From assembly GCA_028554755.1 (NCBI GenBank), contig JAPTOF010000016.1, positions 2,492,501 through 2,556,500 on the forward strand: a stretch of 64,000 nucleotides of DNA. The letters are read 5' to 3'. This stretch comes from Cordia subcordata. Taxonomy: Eukaryota; Streptophyta; Magnoliopsida; Boraginales; Cordiaceae. This document shows positions 22,801-35,173 of this stretch, one piece after another. The notes below the pieces were generated by a model. It ran no database searches. It was given only the letters and a program-made list of their open reading frames with translations, and had not been told where the DNA came from. Position 1 is the first letter of the stretch, and each line of letters begins with the position of its first letter. The translations under genes were made by a program, and so were the position numbers.

Positions 22801-24550
22801 CCAGAGGCCTATGAGGTTCAAGATAGGAGGAGCTAGGGCTTATTGCCCTGTGAGAATCTGATATGATGGATTCAATATTTGTCCATGCACGATGAATACT
22901 TTTAATAAACTTAAGAATGGAAAGTTTGGGATTGTTCTAAAGATTTTTAAATCTCCAAACTAAATTGAATCTTGTACAGCTCTATTAGTTGATACAATAA
23001 AAAAATACATCTTTGATGGGAGAATGTCATTTTTCCCTATGAGTTATAGTATAAATTTCAAACTCCCCCATAAAATTTTATTTTTATTCATTTTCTTCCA
23101 TGATATTAAATTATACCAAATAGTGCCTTATTTTTTAATTCTTTTAGTTTTTGTTTTATGTTTTTAAATTGTTATTTCATTGTAAAAAGTCATACTGAGT
23201 TAAAAAAAAAATTGATTTGATTTGATATATATATATATATATATATATATATCTACAAACACAGATATATGTAAAAGAATTTTTTTTAATTTTTTAATTT
23301 TGTACAATAAATTATTTTTTATTTTTAATTTTTATTTAAAATAGTTAGTTGATGGAAAATAGAATGTGCTAGCTAGGATTGAAAAAATGTTTGAATTTGA
23401 GATGTATATATACTAAAAAAATTATTTGAAAGTGAATTTAATTTTTCTCTAATGTGTATAGGGCAATTTTTGTCAAATAAGTAGCTTTCATCTTTTTCTT
23501 CTTATTTTGAAACTATTTTTTGTGATCTTTTTATTTCATTATTGACTAATTTATTAAATGATTTTATTAATTTTTTTGTCTACTACTTTTCTTGTTCTTG
23601 TTCTTTTCTTCTCTTTTTATTATAAAAAAGTTATACTTTAGTCACGAGGGAATATGGGTAAAAATAAAACTTCATGAAAGGCTTTGGGATTTATGCTACA
23701 ACTCATGGAGAAAAATGGCTTTCTCCCCATCTTTGATTATGTAAACTCATTTTTGGGTGAATGGTAATACATTGCAATGTATACCATGCTCTTTTACCGT
23801 CATGCTCCCTCGGGCTCTCTCATCTTTGTTCACAATAGTAATATTATCTTTCACAATATTAATACTTTATGGGTGTGTGTGTGAATGTGTTTTTGTGTAT
23901 ATGTGTATGCAAGAGTGGTGAACAAATAAATATTAAGTGGTGAACTGATAATTTATGAACGAATGATAAAAAAAAGTTATTAACAATTTAATTAACGTAT
24001 TTGTTTATAATTTTATACTTCGTTCATAAATTTTATGACCTTTGTTCATTGCAAGTACATAGTGTTTAATAAGTGCGTGAGTGCACAGTTTTAAGGTGTA
24101 TGGTATCTCTTCTCATAATAAATTGCAATACTCAAACTTTATTCGCGCGTTACAAGTCTTAAGTTTTATGCGGTAATTTTAGACCCAAAAAAAAACGAGG
24201 CTTTATTCATGCGCATATATCAAAGGACAACAGACCACTGGTGCTGCTTTTGAGTTAAATAAGCAGCAACAGCTTTCATGGCGGAAACAAAGAAGGAAAT
24301 AAACTGAACCCGACAGACTAAGATTTTTTTAAAAATAAAACGGAAACGAACCAAATAAACTAAACAACTGCAATTCCCAAGGTCCAACTTCTCCCTTTTG
24401 TGTGGGTAGGATTCGATAATTTATGGGCTCTACCTAGTAACCCAAAGATTGTAGTCCAAGTTTGGGGCCAAGCCCTAACAAGCCCAAAGCTACATGTCAT
24501 TGCTCCTAGGTTTGAAGGGTAATGTGTTTTTGTGTATATGTGGGTAGATA
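22800..24550. other. AT-rich intergenic DNA, no gene seen
   Basis: Contains (TA)n at 23,225-23,252. The 23,745-24,235 segment resembles 18,070-18,240 (shared: GATTATGTAAACTCATT and CAATACT-AA-TTTATTC phrases). No gene-like frame is visible. Confidence 0.5.
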
Positions 24551-24555
24551 TTGTG

Positions 24556-24890
24556 CACTCTATGTACAGTACACTTCTTAGCACTATGCATCATACAGTG
24601 CTTAAAAATAATACCTCTTTACAAAATTTATATTATATGTTCACAATTTTAAATTATTTATAAATTTCACATTATATGTTTACAATATTAATATTTTATT
24701 TTTAAAACTTTTAATTGTTTATAACTTTATTTTTCACTATTTTTATATTATAAATTCAAAAGTTTTACATTATATATTCACAATAATAAATTATTATCTA
24801 TTTTTTACGTTTTAAGATATGCTCACAACTTATAAAATGAATACTATGTTTACAACATGTAAACGCTTTGCTCATACCTTGCAAACTCGG
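24556..24890. repeat. Fragment of the MULE-like AT repeat family
   Basis: Starts with a GTACAGTACACTTCTTAGCAC-like end and continues with ATATTATATGTTCACAATTTT-type repeats. These are reverse complements of the GAACATATAATATAAG phrases at 10.1-10.55 kb and 45.8-46.5 kb, so it is a third, diverged and inverted member. Confidence 0.5.
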
Positions 24891-25909
24891 GAAAAAAGTG
24901 AACCTCAAAACCCCACTTAAATCATCACAGCATTCATCCAAAATTAATCAAGCACCTAGCCGGGCTCCATTATGCGAGATTTAAGACAAAGAATACAAGT
25001 CTCAACACTCTAATAAGAAATTTTTGAAAAAAAATAAACAAAAGAAAACAGATGAAATGACCAAAATGTGGATTCCTTCGCGAATAGATGAAATCACCAA
25101 AAGAAAAAAGCAAAAGAAAATAGCAGGAAAAAAAGAAAGAAAGAGCCGCAGTGGGTGATGACTTTGGCTTTTAACCAATTTGGTTCGGCATCTTCGTCAA
25201 GAGATTTAGCTAGGTTCGACTTGTGCGCGGACTGTGTCAGTAGCTTAGCCGCCAAAGAGTTTATCGAGATGATGGTAGCGGTGGTAATGGAGGAAGGTGG
25301 TGGTGGTGGTGTTGTGGCAGAAAGTGGTGAAGCGAAGCCGAGTGCTACTGTTGTTGTGGCGTGCCGGAGCTGGTGGAGAGAAAGATCATTTGTTTTGTTC
25401 TATTATTTTGGATCACATATGTGTGTTTACGTTTAAAAATTAGCTAGTTATTCTCTACTTTCTAAAAGTAAAGCATACTACCCCTTCGTTACTTTTTTTG
25501 TTAGATTTAACTGAGTGTGTGGTACACGCGTCAGACCTGGGACGGGTTTAGTTTTTTTGCTATTAAACTTGATTTTGGTAAAAAAAATGCCCTTCTTTTT
25601 TTTTTTTTTTGAGAAAACATTTGTAAGAGAAAAAACTCAAACCCTTGACCTTAGTTTAAAACATATAAATTTTAACTAATTATACTATAAAGATATTTGC
25701 ATTTTATTTCGTTACTACAAGTAAATATTTTTGTTGTTGGAAATAAAAAATAAGAAAAGAAATTAACCTTCACTATCATCATGATCGCACAATCACTGTC
25801 TCATTAATTAAATTAATTATTTAATTAATTTTAATTTTTAATTATTTGATTAATTAATTAATCAATTATTAAATTATTAATTACTCTACGTTTCCAATTA
25901 AATAAAGTA

Positions 25910-26168
25910 AATAGTGCCGTACCCCCTGTGGCTTGTTATAGGTGTATTGTAGCTCCTTGTAGTTGCCATAAGTGTATCATTAGCTCCTAGGTTTGAAGGG
26001 TAAATTAGTCTTTTTGCATTTTTGTTAGCCTAAACTAACGGCGTTAGAAAAATGGGCGAGTGTGTTTCACTTTTGGAAAGCACAGGGGGATAACTAATTA
26101 ATTTTTAAATTACAAAGGTAAACGCATACTTAAGACAAACCATAGGAGAGTTCCGTACAATTTATCAT
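25910..26168. mobile_element. MITE of the GTAAATTGCAC-end family
   Basis: The left end AGTAAATAGTGCCGTACCCC and the right end CCGTACAATTTATC are imperfect inverted repeats. The interior speaks of the same family seen at 31.82-32.06 kb and 49.70-50.13 kb. No coding capacity. Confidence 0.5.
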
Positions 26169-26454
26169 TTCATTTTTCTAAGCGCGTGTTGCACAAAGGG
26201 GGTGTCCAACACTAGATAATTGTATGATGGGGAGGGTGTATGATAAACTTTGTCCAATATAATTTCTCGCCCCTGGTAGAATTTGTAGTTTGTAGTGAAA
26301 AAAAAGTAACTTTAACTATTTAAATTACTTCCAAAATCCTTGCATCTAGATGTATTTAGTCTTGTAATTGCAAAAGTCAAGCACCAAAGAGCTTGAGTCT
26401 TTTTACTTTCACATATATAGTACAAATTTAAAGCGACACGTCTCCTAGTCTTTC

Positions 26455-26712
26455 TACTGTTGTTTGATTTCTTGGACTATCGAAGTATTGACATTGCAGA
26501 CAAAAGCATATTCGTGTGTAAAAGAAAATCTGATCACTACTAGGCGCACATTCTTAGAGATCATCTCGAGACTGGCGAATTTCACGTCTGCCACTTTTTC
26601 TTTCTTCCAGCTAATCACGAACAATCGTCCCATCAAAGATGTTCTTCCAATCAAAGAAAAAAGTGCCTCGTCTTGCATCGGCAGCGTTTCATTGGCAAGG
26701 CTAGAAAGAAAA
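26455..26712 (-). other. Possible gene fragment, product not recognised
   Basis: A minus-strand frame runs from an acceptor-like TTTTCTTTCTAG (about 26,701-26,712) through residues such as ANETLPMQDEALFSLIGR and ISWKKEKVADVKFASLEM to a stop at 26,454. Base composition is less AT-rich than the flanks. It may be an exon remnant. No partner exon, start context or known domain was found, and the overlapping plus-strand frame is about as long. Confidence 0.2.
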
Positions 26713-28379
26713 TATTGTTTATGATCGGCTTCAAATTTGGTCTCTTATTTTTATTTGAGAGTTTTAATTAGATTAGTACACATATTGATCAAAACATGCC
26801 ATTGCAGCCGAGGTCCATCAATTGGTAATAAGATTCTGTCTAAATTTTAATAGTCGGGCTCTGTTAGTCAAATTTCTTTGCTAACAATAAAATTTAAAAA
26901 GTATCTTTTTCTCCTTTTAGTGTTGCTCATGTTATTCTTTTTTATCATATCTTACATGTATATCTAATTACCAATCACGATTCTCTCATATCAATTCTAT
27001 TATCTTATATTATGAGAAAGAATTTCAATAATTTATTTGATTATAATATCATCCCAATTTTCCTCAATATTAAATTTCAAAAAAGGGATGATGAGATCAC
27101 TTCTCTTGTGATTTGATTTTAGTGAGTGGCTGAGCTAATATTACAAATTGAGACGAATATTATGACAAAAGGAGTTTATAGGAAAGGATCCAAATTCATC
27201 AACGAGTTTGCTACAACAAAAATTTATTTTTATTTATTTTTCTTTTTTTTAGCATAACAACTGAGTATACAATTAAAAAAAAAAAAGTAATAAACGAAAA
27301 TATCATAAACAAGTGACGAAAAAGAGATAATATCAAACATTACTCCTTTCATTTTCTTTTCACAGGTAGTCATTGGAAGCAGGCTGATGTTTACTTTGAT
27401 AAAGCGTTCTATATACGTCTTGCGCATGCATTTAAACATGATTAGATCTCTTTATGCCAGTCCTTATCTGTTCATACTAATTGAGAACATGTTCATCATA
27501 CTATTTCAGATTTGAGAACACAACCCCATCACTTTTCATTTTATGTACGCATTTGTGCTATATATTTGGTTCCATATGCACCACAAATAAGGGAAAGGAA
27601 AGATTAGAATTTACGCAAACGTCAAGAATTGAGAGAAATAATCGATGTCACGCTTTCCCGTCATTTATTTGTCATCTTGATTTAATTGTTGGCATGTCAA
27701 AACCGAAAGAAAGAAAGAAAGAAAATTTTGTTAAATTAGTATGCCTATTGATTGGAGATCTATCCCGACCCGATATGCTCACTCGATCCCCTGACCACTT
27801 TTTGCAACTATGACGTAATGTCACTAAGAATTTTATAATACCCCGCTTGCAATGAATTCAAGATAAGGCTTTTCATGTACCAAAAAAAGAAATTTCAAAT
27901 TAAGAAATTCTCTCACTCTCTCTCTTTCCGTAATAATCTTTCTTGAAAAGACTTCTAACTTAATCATCGAAGAGTCTTTGACCACACTATATCGGTGTAT
28001 GACTCCCTGGACTTCTTGTCATGAGAACAACGCTACTTGGATGTCTTCTTTCAAGTGGTTCCTACCCGATTTACCAATTAACCGTACACATACAATACAA
28101 TAAACAACCAATGAGATATCGTGATACATAATAACGCAATAAAAATATACAACATTTTCCTTTTGTTCCTTGCATTTCCACACCAAAGTTCCAAGAAAAT
28201 AACTAATTAAAAGGGAGTCTAATGCAATTTACCTCCAACAAAAATGTTATGGCCTATTTGGCTTCTTGACTAGATAAAAAGAGCAGTCTAATACGAGAAT
28301 ATCTTTACATCTATGTAAAGTTGAAAAATCAAACCCACTTTAAAATTTATTATACGAAATCCTTCCTTCCATAGGAAAT

Positions 28380-28995
28380 AATTGATAACGTGGTCTTTTA
28401 TGAGCGTGCTTTCTCAAAAATTCGATTATTTGTAGTGGCTCAGCTTGAAAAAAAGGTTCTCGTCACTTTTGCTGGCCACACACACACATGACATAACTAG
28501 ACTAGACACTAAAAGATATATAGCTTGGTGAATTTGGGGACATGATTACATTATCTTCACACGCATGAATTTTGCCGAATAATCTACAATAATGAGGTTC
28601 TTTATCCTCGTGTCTTTATTAATGTTCACACAATAAATAAATAACTATAATTAATTTATCTTCATAAATTTAAATTTTTAAATAAAATAATTTAAAATCA
28701 TATTGCCGGAAGGTCACAGCTTAGAACTCTGCTATTTATTTAAAAAATGTTAAAACTGTCCACCATTTGGACATATTCCCTCACTGCCATCTATTTAGAC
28801 TGCTACTAGAAAGGCCACGGGTGAAAGAAATTAGAGATGGGCAAAATCTCGTCGCTAAATTAAGACGGATTTGCAATGGAAAAACAAACAATTTTTGTTT
28901 AGAGATCGATTAGAGACAAAATATTCGACTGCTAAATTGTGACAGATTAATGAGAATATGATTAAAATTAATCAATTTAGAAACAAAAATCCTTC
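28380..28995. repeat. Segmental duplication partner of 9.69-10.98 kb (empty site)
   Basis: This is the uninterrupted copy. It contains the single AATTAATTT at 28,649-28,657 into which the MULE-like element inserted in the other copy. It lies about 200 bp upstream of the transporter promoter. Confidence 0.8.
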
Positions 28996-29223
28996 ACTAC
29001 ATTGGAGGAGGAGCAATTTGAAAACAATCATTTTCCGTCACTAAATCTCGTTAGTGATGGATAAATTTTTTGACCGGTCTACAATTTTCTAGTAATCGAA
29101 AATATTAAAACTGTACACCCATTTATACTAGAGACGATTCTCTATGAAATTAAAATTTTCAATAGCATGGTTAGTTCATGATTAGCAGCACATGACTGTG
29201 GCCCAAACCCTTCTTCAGCTTAC

Positions 29224-29230
29224 TATATAA
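29224..29230 (+). promoter_or_regulatory. TATA box of the polyamine transporter gene
   Basis: TATATAA lies in CTTACTATATAAGCATAC, 206 bp upstream of the proposed ATG. This spacing suits a 5' leader of roughly 175 nt starting near 29,255-29,265. Confidence 0.6.
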
Positions 29231-29304
29231 GCATACACAAAACTACGATTTCTTAATCAAGTCAAAGTCAGAGCTTCTTCTTTCTGACCAGTCACACATT
29301 ATAA

Positions 29305-29346
29305 ATGTCAAGCCTCTCAACATCCCCCGAAAGATAATGATATAGT
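29305..29346 (+). promoter_or_regulatory. Two short upstream ORFs in the transporter leader
   Basis: Between the TATA box and the main ATG lie a 10-codon frame (29,305-29,337, MSSLSTSPER then TAA) and, starting at the next base, a 2-codon frame (29,338-29,346, MI then TAG). Both would be met by scanning ribosomes before the main start at 29,436. Tandem or overlapping uORFs confer polyamine-dependent translation control on plant S-adenosylmethionine decarboxylase mRNAs. A similar role here is only a suggestion. Confidence 0.5.
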
Positions 29347-29435
29347 TGCCCAAATATTGGCTCACTAGCTATCTTTCCTTCTCAATCTTCTTCTCTATTA
29401 AATGCTTTCACATTTCAGTTTTCTAGAGATCATCA

Positions 29436-32400
29436 ATGGTGCCAACAAGAGTTGAAACAACCCCTGCAAATCCTGAACTGCAAACTTCAGTAAACACTAA
29501 TGGTGTTGCTAATGTCAGGGTAGAAGAACCTGTCTCCACGCAAGCAGAAGCTAAGGTTGAACCCACAAAGAAACCCTGGAACGACAAAAATGAGGTAATC
29601 TCGTCATTCAACAGTCTATAATTTTCCACAAGAAACAGCTCAGTGCATGAAACTCTCGAATGTAGCATGAATATCTAGTTGCTAATTCGCGGTCAGGTCT
29701 CACCAGAGGTGGTGATGATCTGTTTGATTATCATATATAGGCTTGCTAGATGTCAGTAAACCCTGGTAGTAATTGTTCATCACTAAGAGAGAGAGTTTAG
29801 GTGAGCAAGTTTATAGGATCAGATGATGACTAACGGAAATTTACTGTTATAATCCAATAATACATGGTGCACGTAAACTATATAAGCGGAATCAACAATT
29901 ACAAACTTCTTACATCACTTTATCATAATTACATTACTACAATTCACGATTCTGAAATCTCGTTTATTATATAATAATATTTTACGCGTAAAAATTCTTT
30001 CTCCATTTGTTCCACCTTAGCATCCAACATGAGTTTGGTCCCCACCCAAACACTTAAAACATTGTGCATCAGAATGTTCTAAAGAGATTAAACCATTTCA
30101 TGTTGGCCTTCATTTCAAAGATGCAAAAATGTAAGTGCATTTGTGAACATGTGGGCCATTAGGATTCAACCCATTGATGTCCATTGGGATATTGCAACTC
30201 CCTTTTTTGATACATATCATTTCCTAGTCCTCAATTTGTTTATCAACATTTTGATATTCAATTGAACACATCTTGCTTTATGAGTTATGATTACATTAAT
30301 TCATTTTTTCACTTTATCTTTATGCCACCTAATAATTAATTTCTGTATTTTTTTTTTTTTGTGATTGTTCTTCCATGATATAATTGCAAATGGGGAAGGC
30401 TATTTTGTCAGCAGAATATTTATGCTACAACTAACGAAAGGCATCCAAATATTTTGGCACTTGTAGACTATAAACCATTAGCTTTATTAATTTGACTACT
30501 TTTGAATTTTAAAACTATGTAATTTAAATAAATAATTATTTTGATATTTAAATTAACCATGCAGTGCAAATTTTAAAAGCAGTTAGTGTAACACTTTGCT
30601 CTGTGTTGTGCTTCATTCTCATATTTAGCTAGTCACTCTTAACATTTGTCACGACTAGTTTTAACTATTTACCAACATGTTAAGTCTACTAAATTATTCA
30701 AAATATTTAAACCTTGTTATAACTTTTAGCATCCAAAACTACCTCTACCTCAACACACTTTATCGCCAATTCTAAGATCCATCCTCAAATATATGACATA
30801 CAATTCCGCAAACTACTGATTTCCTTTTTTCTCTTAACCCTCACCTGCAACTTTTCATTTCTCATAAAATTCAAATTCAAATCATCATTTTTAGAAAAAA
30901 ATAATTTTAATTTCTTGAACTATTTCCTAATCTTATAATAACAAAGGCTTTTAAGTTATAAATGAACATTTTCATATAGCTTACCAAGTTTGGCCCTAAT
31001 AAAAATATCTTCTCGATTATCCTCCAATTCAGTGCATCTGTGCTTCCACCATAAGTCATCACCTATTTTGTTGTCATTAACTGTGCACCATAACAGGTGG
31101 TATTTCTTGTTTTCTACAACTTCACTTATTTCTAATAACAGATAACAAATTCAGTTATAATTTTTAAAATTTATAATTAGACTTTATTTTAATTAATAAT
31201 TGCTTACTAATTAAAATTTTAAATCAAAAATAATAAAAGCAATGGCATGACGTTTGAAAAGTTACATATATATATATATATATAAAATACACACACATAC
31301 ATACAATAGTTCTTATCTTTGAGGCTTTAGAATAGTTTCTATCCTCTCTATAAATTCGACCTTTACTATCTCGAACATAAAAGATTAAAGAATGTCGATA
31401 TGTCATGCCCAAGTGCGCCGCTGTGAAATTTGATGTGACCCGATGTCTATGTATGCATACATCATCTAAATCAAGATCTTTTAAACTTTGTTGCCACTAG
31501 AATTTCTCAAATGTTCAACGCCTCATTATGTATATAATCTTTAATTTATCTTTCACTTATAACCCCACAATCTAAAAGAAATGCGATGCCATATGTATAT
31601 TAATACTAGAACTGGTATAGAGAATAAGAAAAGAATAATATACTTGAAAATTGAAAACAAAAATTGACATTTTAACCAAGATTCTTAATAACAAACTTAA
31701 AGCTTTAAAATCCCTCGCTTGGGAGTTGAGATCTATGGTCTCGAGTTTGAATAATTGTTAAAGACAAAAGAGAAACTATAATTAATCTTCTTTCTTTCTT
31801 TTTTTTTATTTAAAAAAAGTGTAAATTGCATCTAACCTTCTATGGTTTATCATAATTACATATTGTCCCATGTAGTTTCCAAATAGGCACAGATACCCAT
31901 TTAGGTGACATATATGCTACACATTTCTAGTCAAAAAAATATTATGTTACACATTTGAGAACTACAGAGAGGTCACGTGCGTCTTTTAAATCACAAGAGG
32001 ATCTCGTGCCTATAACATCCCCTTATAATAAATTATAAGGAGGTCTAGTGCAATTTATCCTTAAGAACAAAAACCGCCATGTTTTTTCCTTCTGCAGATA
32101 AATCCATATGCATGTACGCTCCCTATTGCATAAGCTTTGGCTAGCTTTTCTCCTCAACTTTTTGTTGTACTATGATTGATGCTAACTGAAAGTACTCGTA
32201 AAAGACTATCCTCCGTTCCATGGTCTCTTCTTTCTCACTACTGCTACGTGTACTCTGGGAGTACTGATTCATTGGTTGCACTTGCACCTTTTTCCGTATG
32301 TTAATATTTGAAATATTTGTTATATCTCCATAAAGGGCCTTTCTTTTCTGATATTACTTGGCAAAATTGAATTCTTATGCTAGTTCAGAATTTAAAGGCT

Positions 32401-34518
32401 AGCAATTTTTTGCTGCATATGAAATATGAGTCCTCGTCTCTCATCTTTTCCTATCTTTTTGAGACCCATGTATTTTTTTTTTTTTTTGTGGGTGGTCTTT
32501 TTTTTTTGGGGGGGGGTGGGGGTTGGGGGAAGGAGGTAGGGGCAGCCACCCCCAGCCCAAAAGATCACAAAATTTTCTATATATATTTATCAAAAAAATA
32601 AGTTTATATGTGTATTTTACCCCCCCCCCCCAATTCAAAAGAAATATATATATATATATATATATATATTTGTGTATATAATATTTTATTACAAATTTCT
32701 TCATTGATTCTCCTGCCAAAAAAAAAAAAAAAACTTAACATGTCGCTCTCCCACGTCAAAATTCTAGCTCCACCACTAGCTTCAAATATATAAGACAGCT
32801 CAGTATACGAAAATTTTTCTACACATGAACATATCGTAAGAGAATAATACAAGCATATGCATGTTTTTGACAGAGGTTTTTTTAATTTAAAAAAAAAAAA
32901 GTTGGAAAAGACATTTGATTTTGGATGTAGGTATGCTATTTCTTTTAGTGAACAGAAGTGAGTAGAGAATATATTATTGATCATGTTTTGAATACAATGC
33001 TAAATGCAGAAACTGGGGGAATCAACGACCAAGCAAGCTTCTACTCCAATGGAGGAGGATGATGGTGCAACTCGTGTGGTGATTAATGAACCTCTGTCAC
33101 CTAGAGCAGACAACATTAGGAAAGTATCTCTACTGCCTCTTGTTTTTCTCATCTTCTATGAGGTGTCAGGCGGGCCATTTGGTGTTGAGGACACTGTGCA
33201 TGCGGCTGGACCACTTCTAACCCTCGCCGGGTTTCTGGTTTTTCCGCTTATATGGAGTGTTCCGGAAGCCTTAATTACGGCTGAAATGGGTACAATGTTC
33301 CCTGAGAATGGTGGGTATGTGGTTTGGGTGTCAGCAGCCTTGGGTCCATACTGGGGTTTTCAGCAAGGTTGGATGAAATGGTTGAGCGGTGTCATCGATA
33401 ACGCCCTGTATCCTGTCCTGTTTCTGGATTACTTGAAATCAGCCGTTCCTGCGCTAGGTGAGGGGCTTCCAAGGGTTATGGCAGTGCTGGCATTAACTGT
33501 GGTTCTGACTTACTTGAACTATCGGGGTTTAACTATTGTCGGATGGATTGCTGTTCTACTAGGGGTTTTCTCCATCCTTCCTTTTGTAGTGATGGGACTG
33601 ATTTCAATCCCAAAGATAAGGCCTGAAAGATGGTTAGTGGCAGATGTGCATGACATAAACTGGAGCTTGTATCTGAACACTCTCTTCTGGAACCTCAACT
33701 ACTGGGACTCAATAAGCACTCTTGCAGGAGAAGTGGAGAACCCGAAGAAAACTCTGCCGAAGGCTCTGTTTTATGCTCTGATCCTAGTTGTTCTCGGCTA
33801 CTTCTTCCCACTTCTGACTGGTACCGGAGCAATCCCACTTCAGCGCAGTTTGTGGACTGATGGTTATTTCTCAGATATTGCAAAGATAGTTGGCGGAGTA
33901 TGGTTGAGAGTATGGATTCAAGGGGCTGCTGCACTATCAAATATGGGGATGTTTGTGGCTGAGATGAGTAGTGACTCCTTCCAGCTTCTTGGCATGGCTG
34001 AAAGAGGGATGCTTCCTGAGTTCTTTGCAAAGCGGTCTCATCACGGAACTCCTCTAGTTGGGATTCTCTTCTCAGCTTCTGGTGTTATCTTACTTTCATG
34101 GATGAGCTTCCAAGAGATTGTTGCTGCAGAAAACTTTCTGTATTGTTTTGGAATGATATTGGAGTTTATTGCTTTTGTACGGCTAAGGATTACACATCCA
34201 GACACAGCTCGGCCCTACAAGATACCAGTTGGAAATGTAGGAGCTATACTAATCTGCATTCCTCCAACCATACTGATCTGCGTTGTCTTGGCTTTTTCCT
34301 CACTAAAAGTCGCTGCAGTAAGCGTGATTGCTGTTGCTATTGGCCTCGTACTGCACCCGAGTCTGAAGCACATCGAGAAGAGAAGATGGATGAGATTTTC
34401 CATCAGTTCCAATCTTCCAGATATTCATGGTGACCCCTTGATCGATGCTTCATGCCCAGAATCCAGTAGCACAAGACAATTTGCTAATCTAAAGGAACAT
34501 GATACTCCTCAAGTGTGA
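29436..34518 (+). CDS. PUT2: Polyamine uptake transporter (PUT/LAT family, PUT2-like)
   Basis: Proposed join: 29,436-29,594 and 33,010-34,518, encoding 555 aa. The donor is GAG|GTAATC and the acceptor AAATGCAG|AAA, phase 0. The first 53 residues are hydrophilic. A 12-span APC-superfamily core follows, with the hallmark stretches [83 protein letters not shown] and [20 protein letters not shown]. These match plant H+-coupled polyamine/paraquat transporters; the [11 protein letters not shown] and IPEALI-like regions resemble Arabidopsis At1g31830. Such proteins import putrescine, spermidine, spermine and paraquat, at the plasma membrane or endomembranes depending on the member. The 3.4-kb intron holds a MITE and simple repeats. 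An alternative start lies in exon 2 ([10 protein letters not shown], 33,049), which would leave the first exon untranslated. Family assignment is firm; the N-terminus is less so. Confidence 0.95.
31823..32065. mobile_element. MITE of the GTAAATTGCAC-end family, in the transporter intron
   Basis: The left end GTAAATTGCATCTAACCTTC and the right end GGAGGTCTAGTGCAATTTATCC-like sequence are inverted repeats about 240 bp apart. The element is non-coding and lies in the intron in either orientation. Confidence 0.6.
32470..32735. repeat. Low-complexity cluster: T, G, C, TA and A tracts
   Basis: Homopolymer runs (T12, G7, C10, A15) and (TA)n crowd about 270 bp near the 3' end of the transporter intron. 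The frames of 61-126 codons here on both strands are artefacts of these tracts. Confidence 0.85.
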
Positions 34519-35173
34519 CCATAGGGACGTTTCAGGTAGGACATGACATGAGATGCAGAAGAAATGTTATGATAGTTCTTCATTTCATTACTTGTTCGCT
34601 TGTTGCCTAGCCGCTTTTCTAACATTTGCATGATGGTGTTTATCGTAATTATTTGGGAAAATACTTCCAACCAATTGCAAGTTGGAATGGGCCAGATTTC
34701 CAGATTTGCCGGTTTGAAGTGTAACCCATTTGTAGAGCAAACAACAGGTTCAAATGAAAAGTGAGTGTTTCATATGCACAACTATAAGTTGTCTTTCCTA
34801 ATGTTCTTCAATATGTATGCGTATCATTAAGAAAATAACTCCCCTCTACATATCCCTGAACATACCATGATTAACAAAGAAATTAAAACAGAAAACAACC
34901 ACAAACTCTTTCATGCACATCTCAGAGCGTAACATAATTCTATTTAATTGATATTCTAAAACAAAACATCAACATAGTGGTTAGCAGATCAATGAGGCAG
35001 CTCCCCTTCAGTTTCTTTTCCTGTTATATGGTGAGGTCTAGTAATCTTAAACAGGAAGCAACAAATCAAAATTGCCTTATTAAAGAATATAATGCTGTAT
35101 TAACATTACCACGTTATATTGGCTGATCTTCAAATGGAAATGCTGCATGTCTTTGACCATCCTCTTGTAACAG
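34519..35173. other. Shared 3' region between two convergent genes
   Basis: The 655 bp between the transporter stop and the uS11m stop must hold both 3' UTRs and polyadenylation sites. No open frame or element is seen. Confidence 0.6.

Noticed and set aside
25155..25436. 93-codon plus-strand ORF with a Gly run
   Set aside because: Despite somewhat higher GC, the residues show no domain, the Gly run comes from GGT repeats, and no promoter or splice context was seen.
33695..34433. 111-codon ORFs on both strands within the transporter exon
   Set aside because: Shadow frames of the conserved transporter coding sequence.
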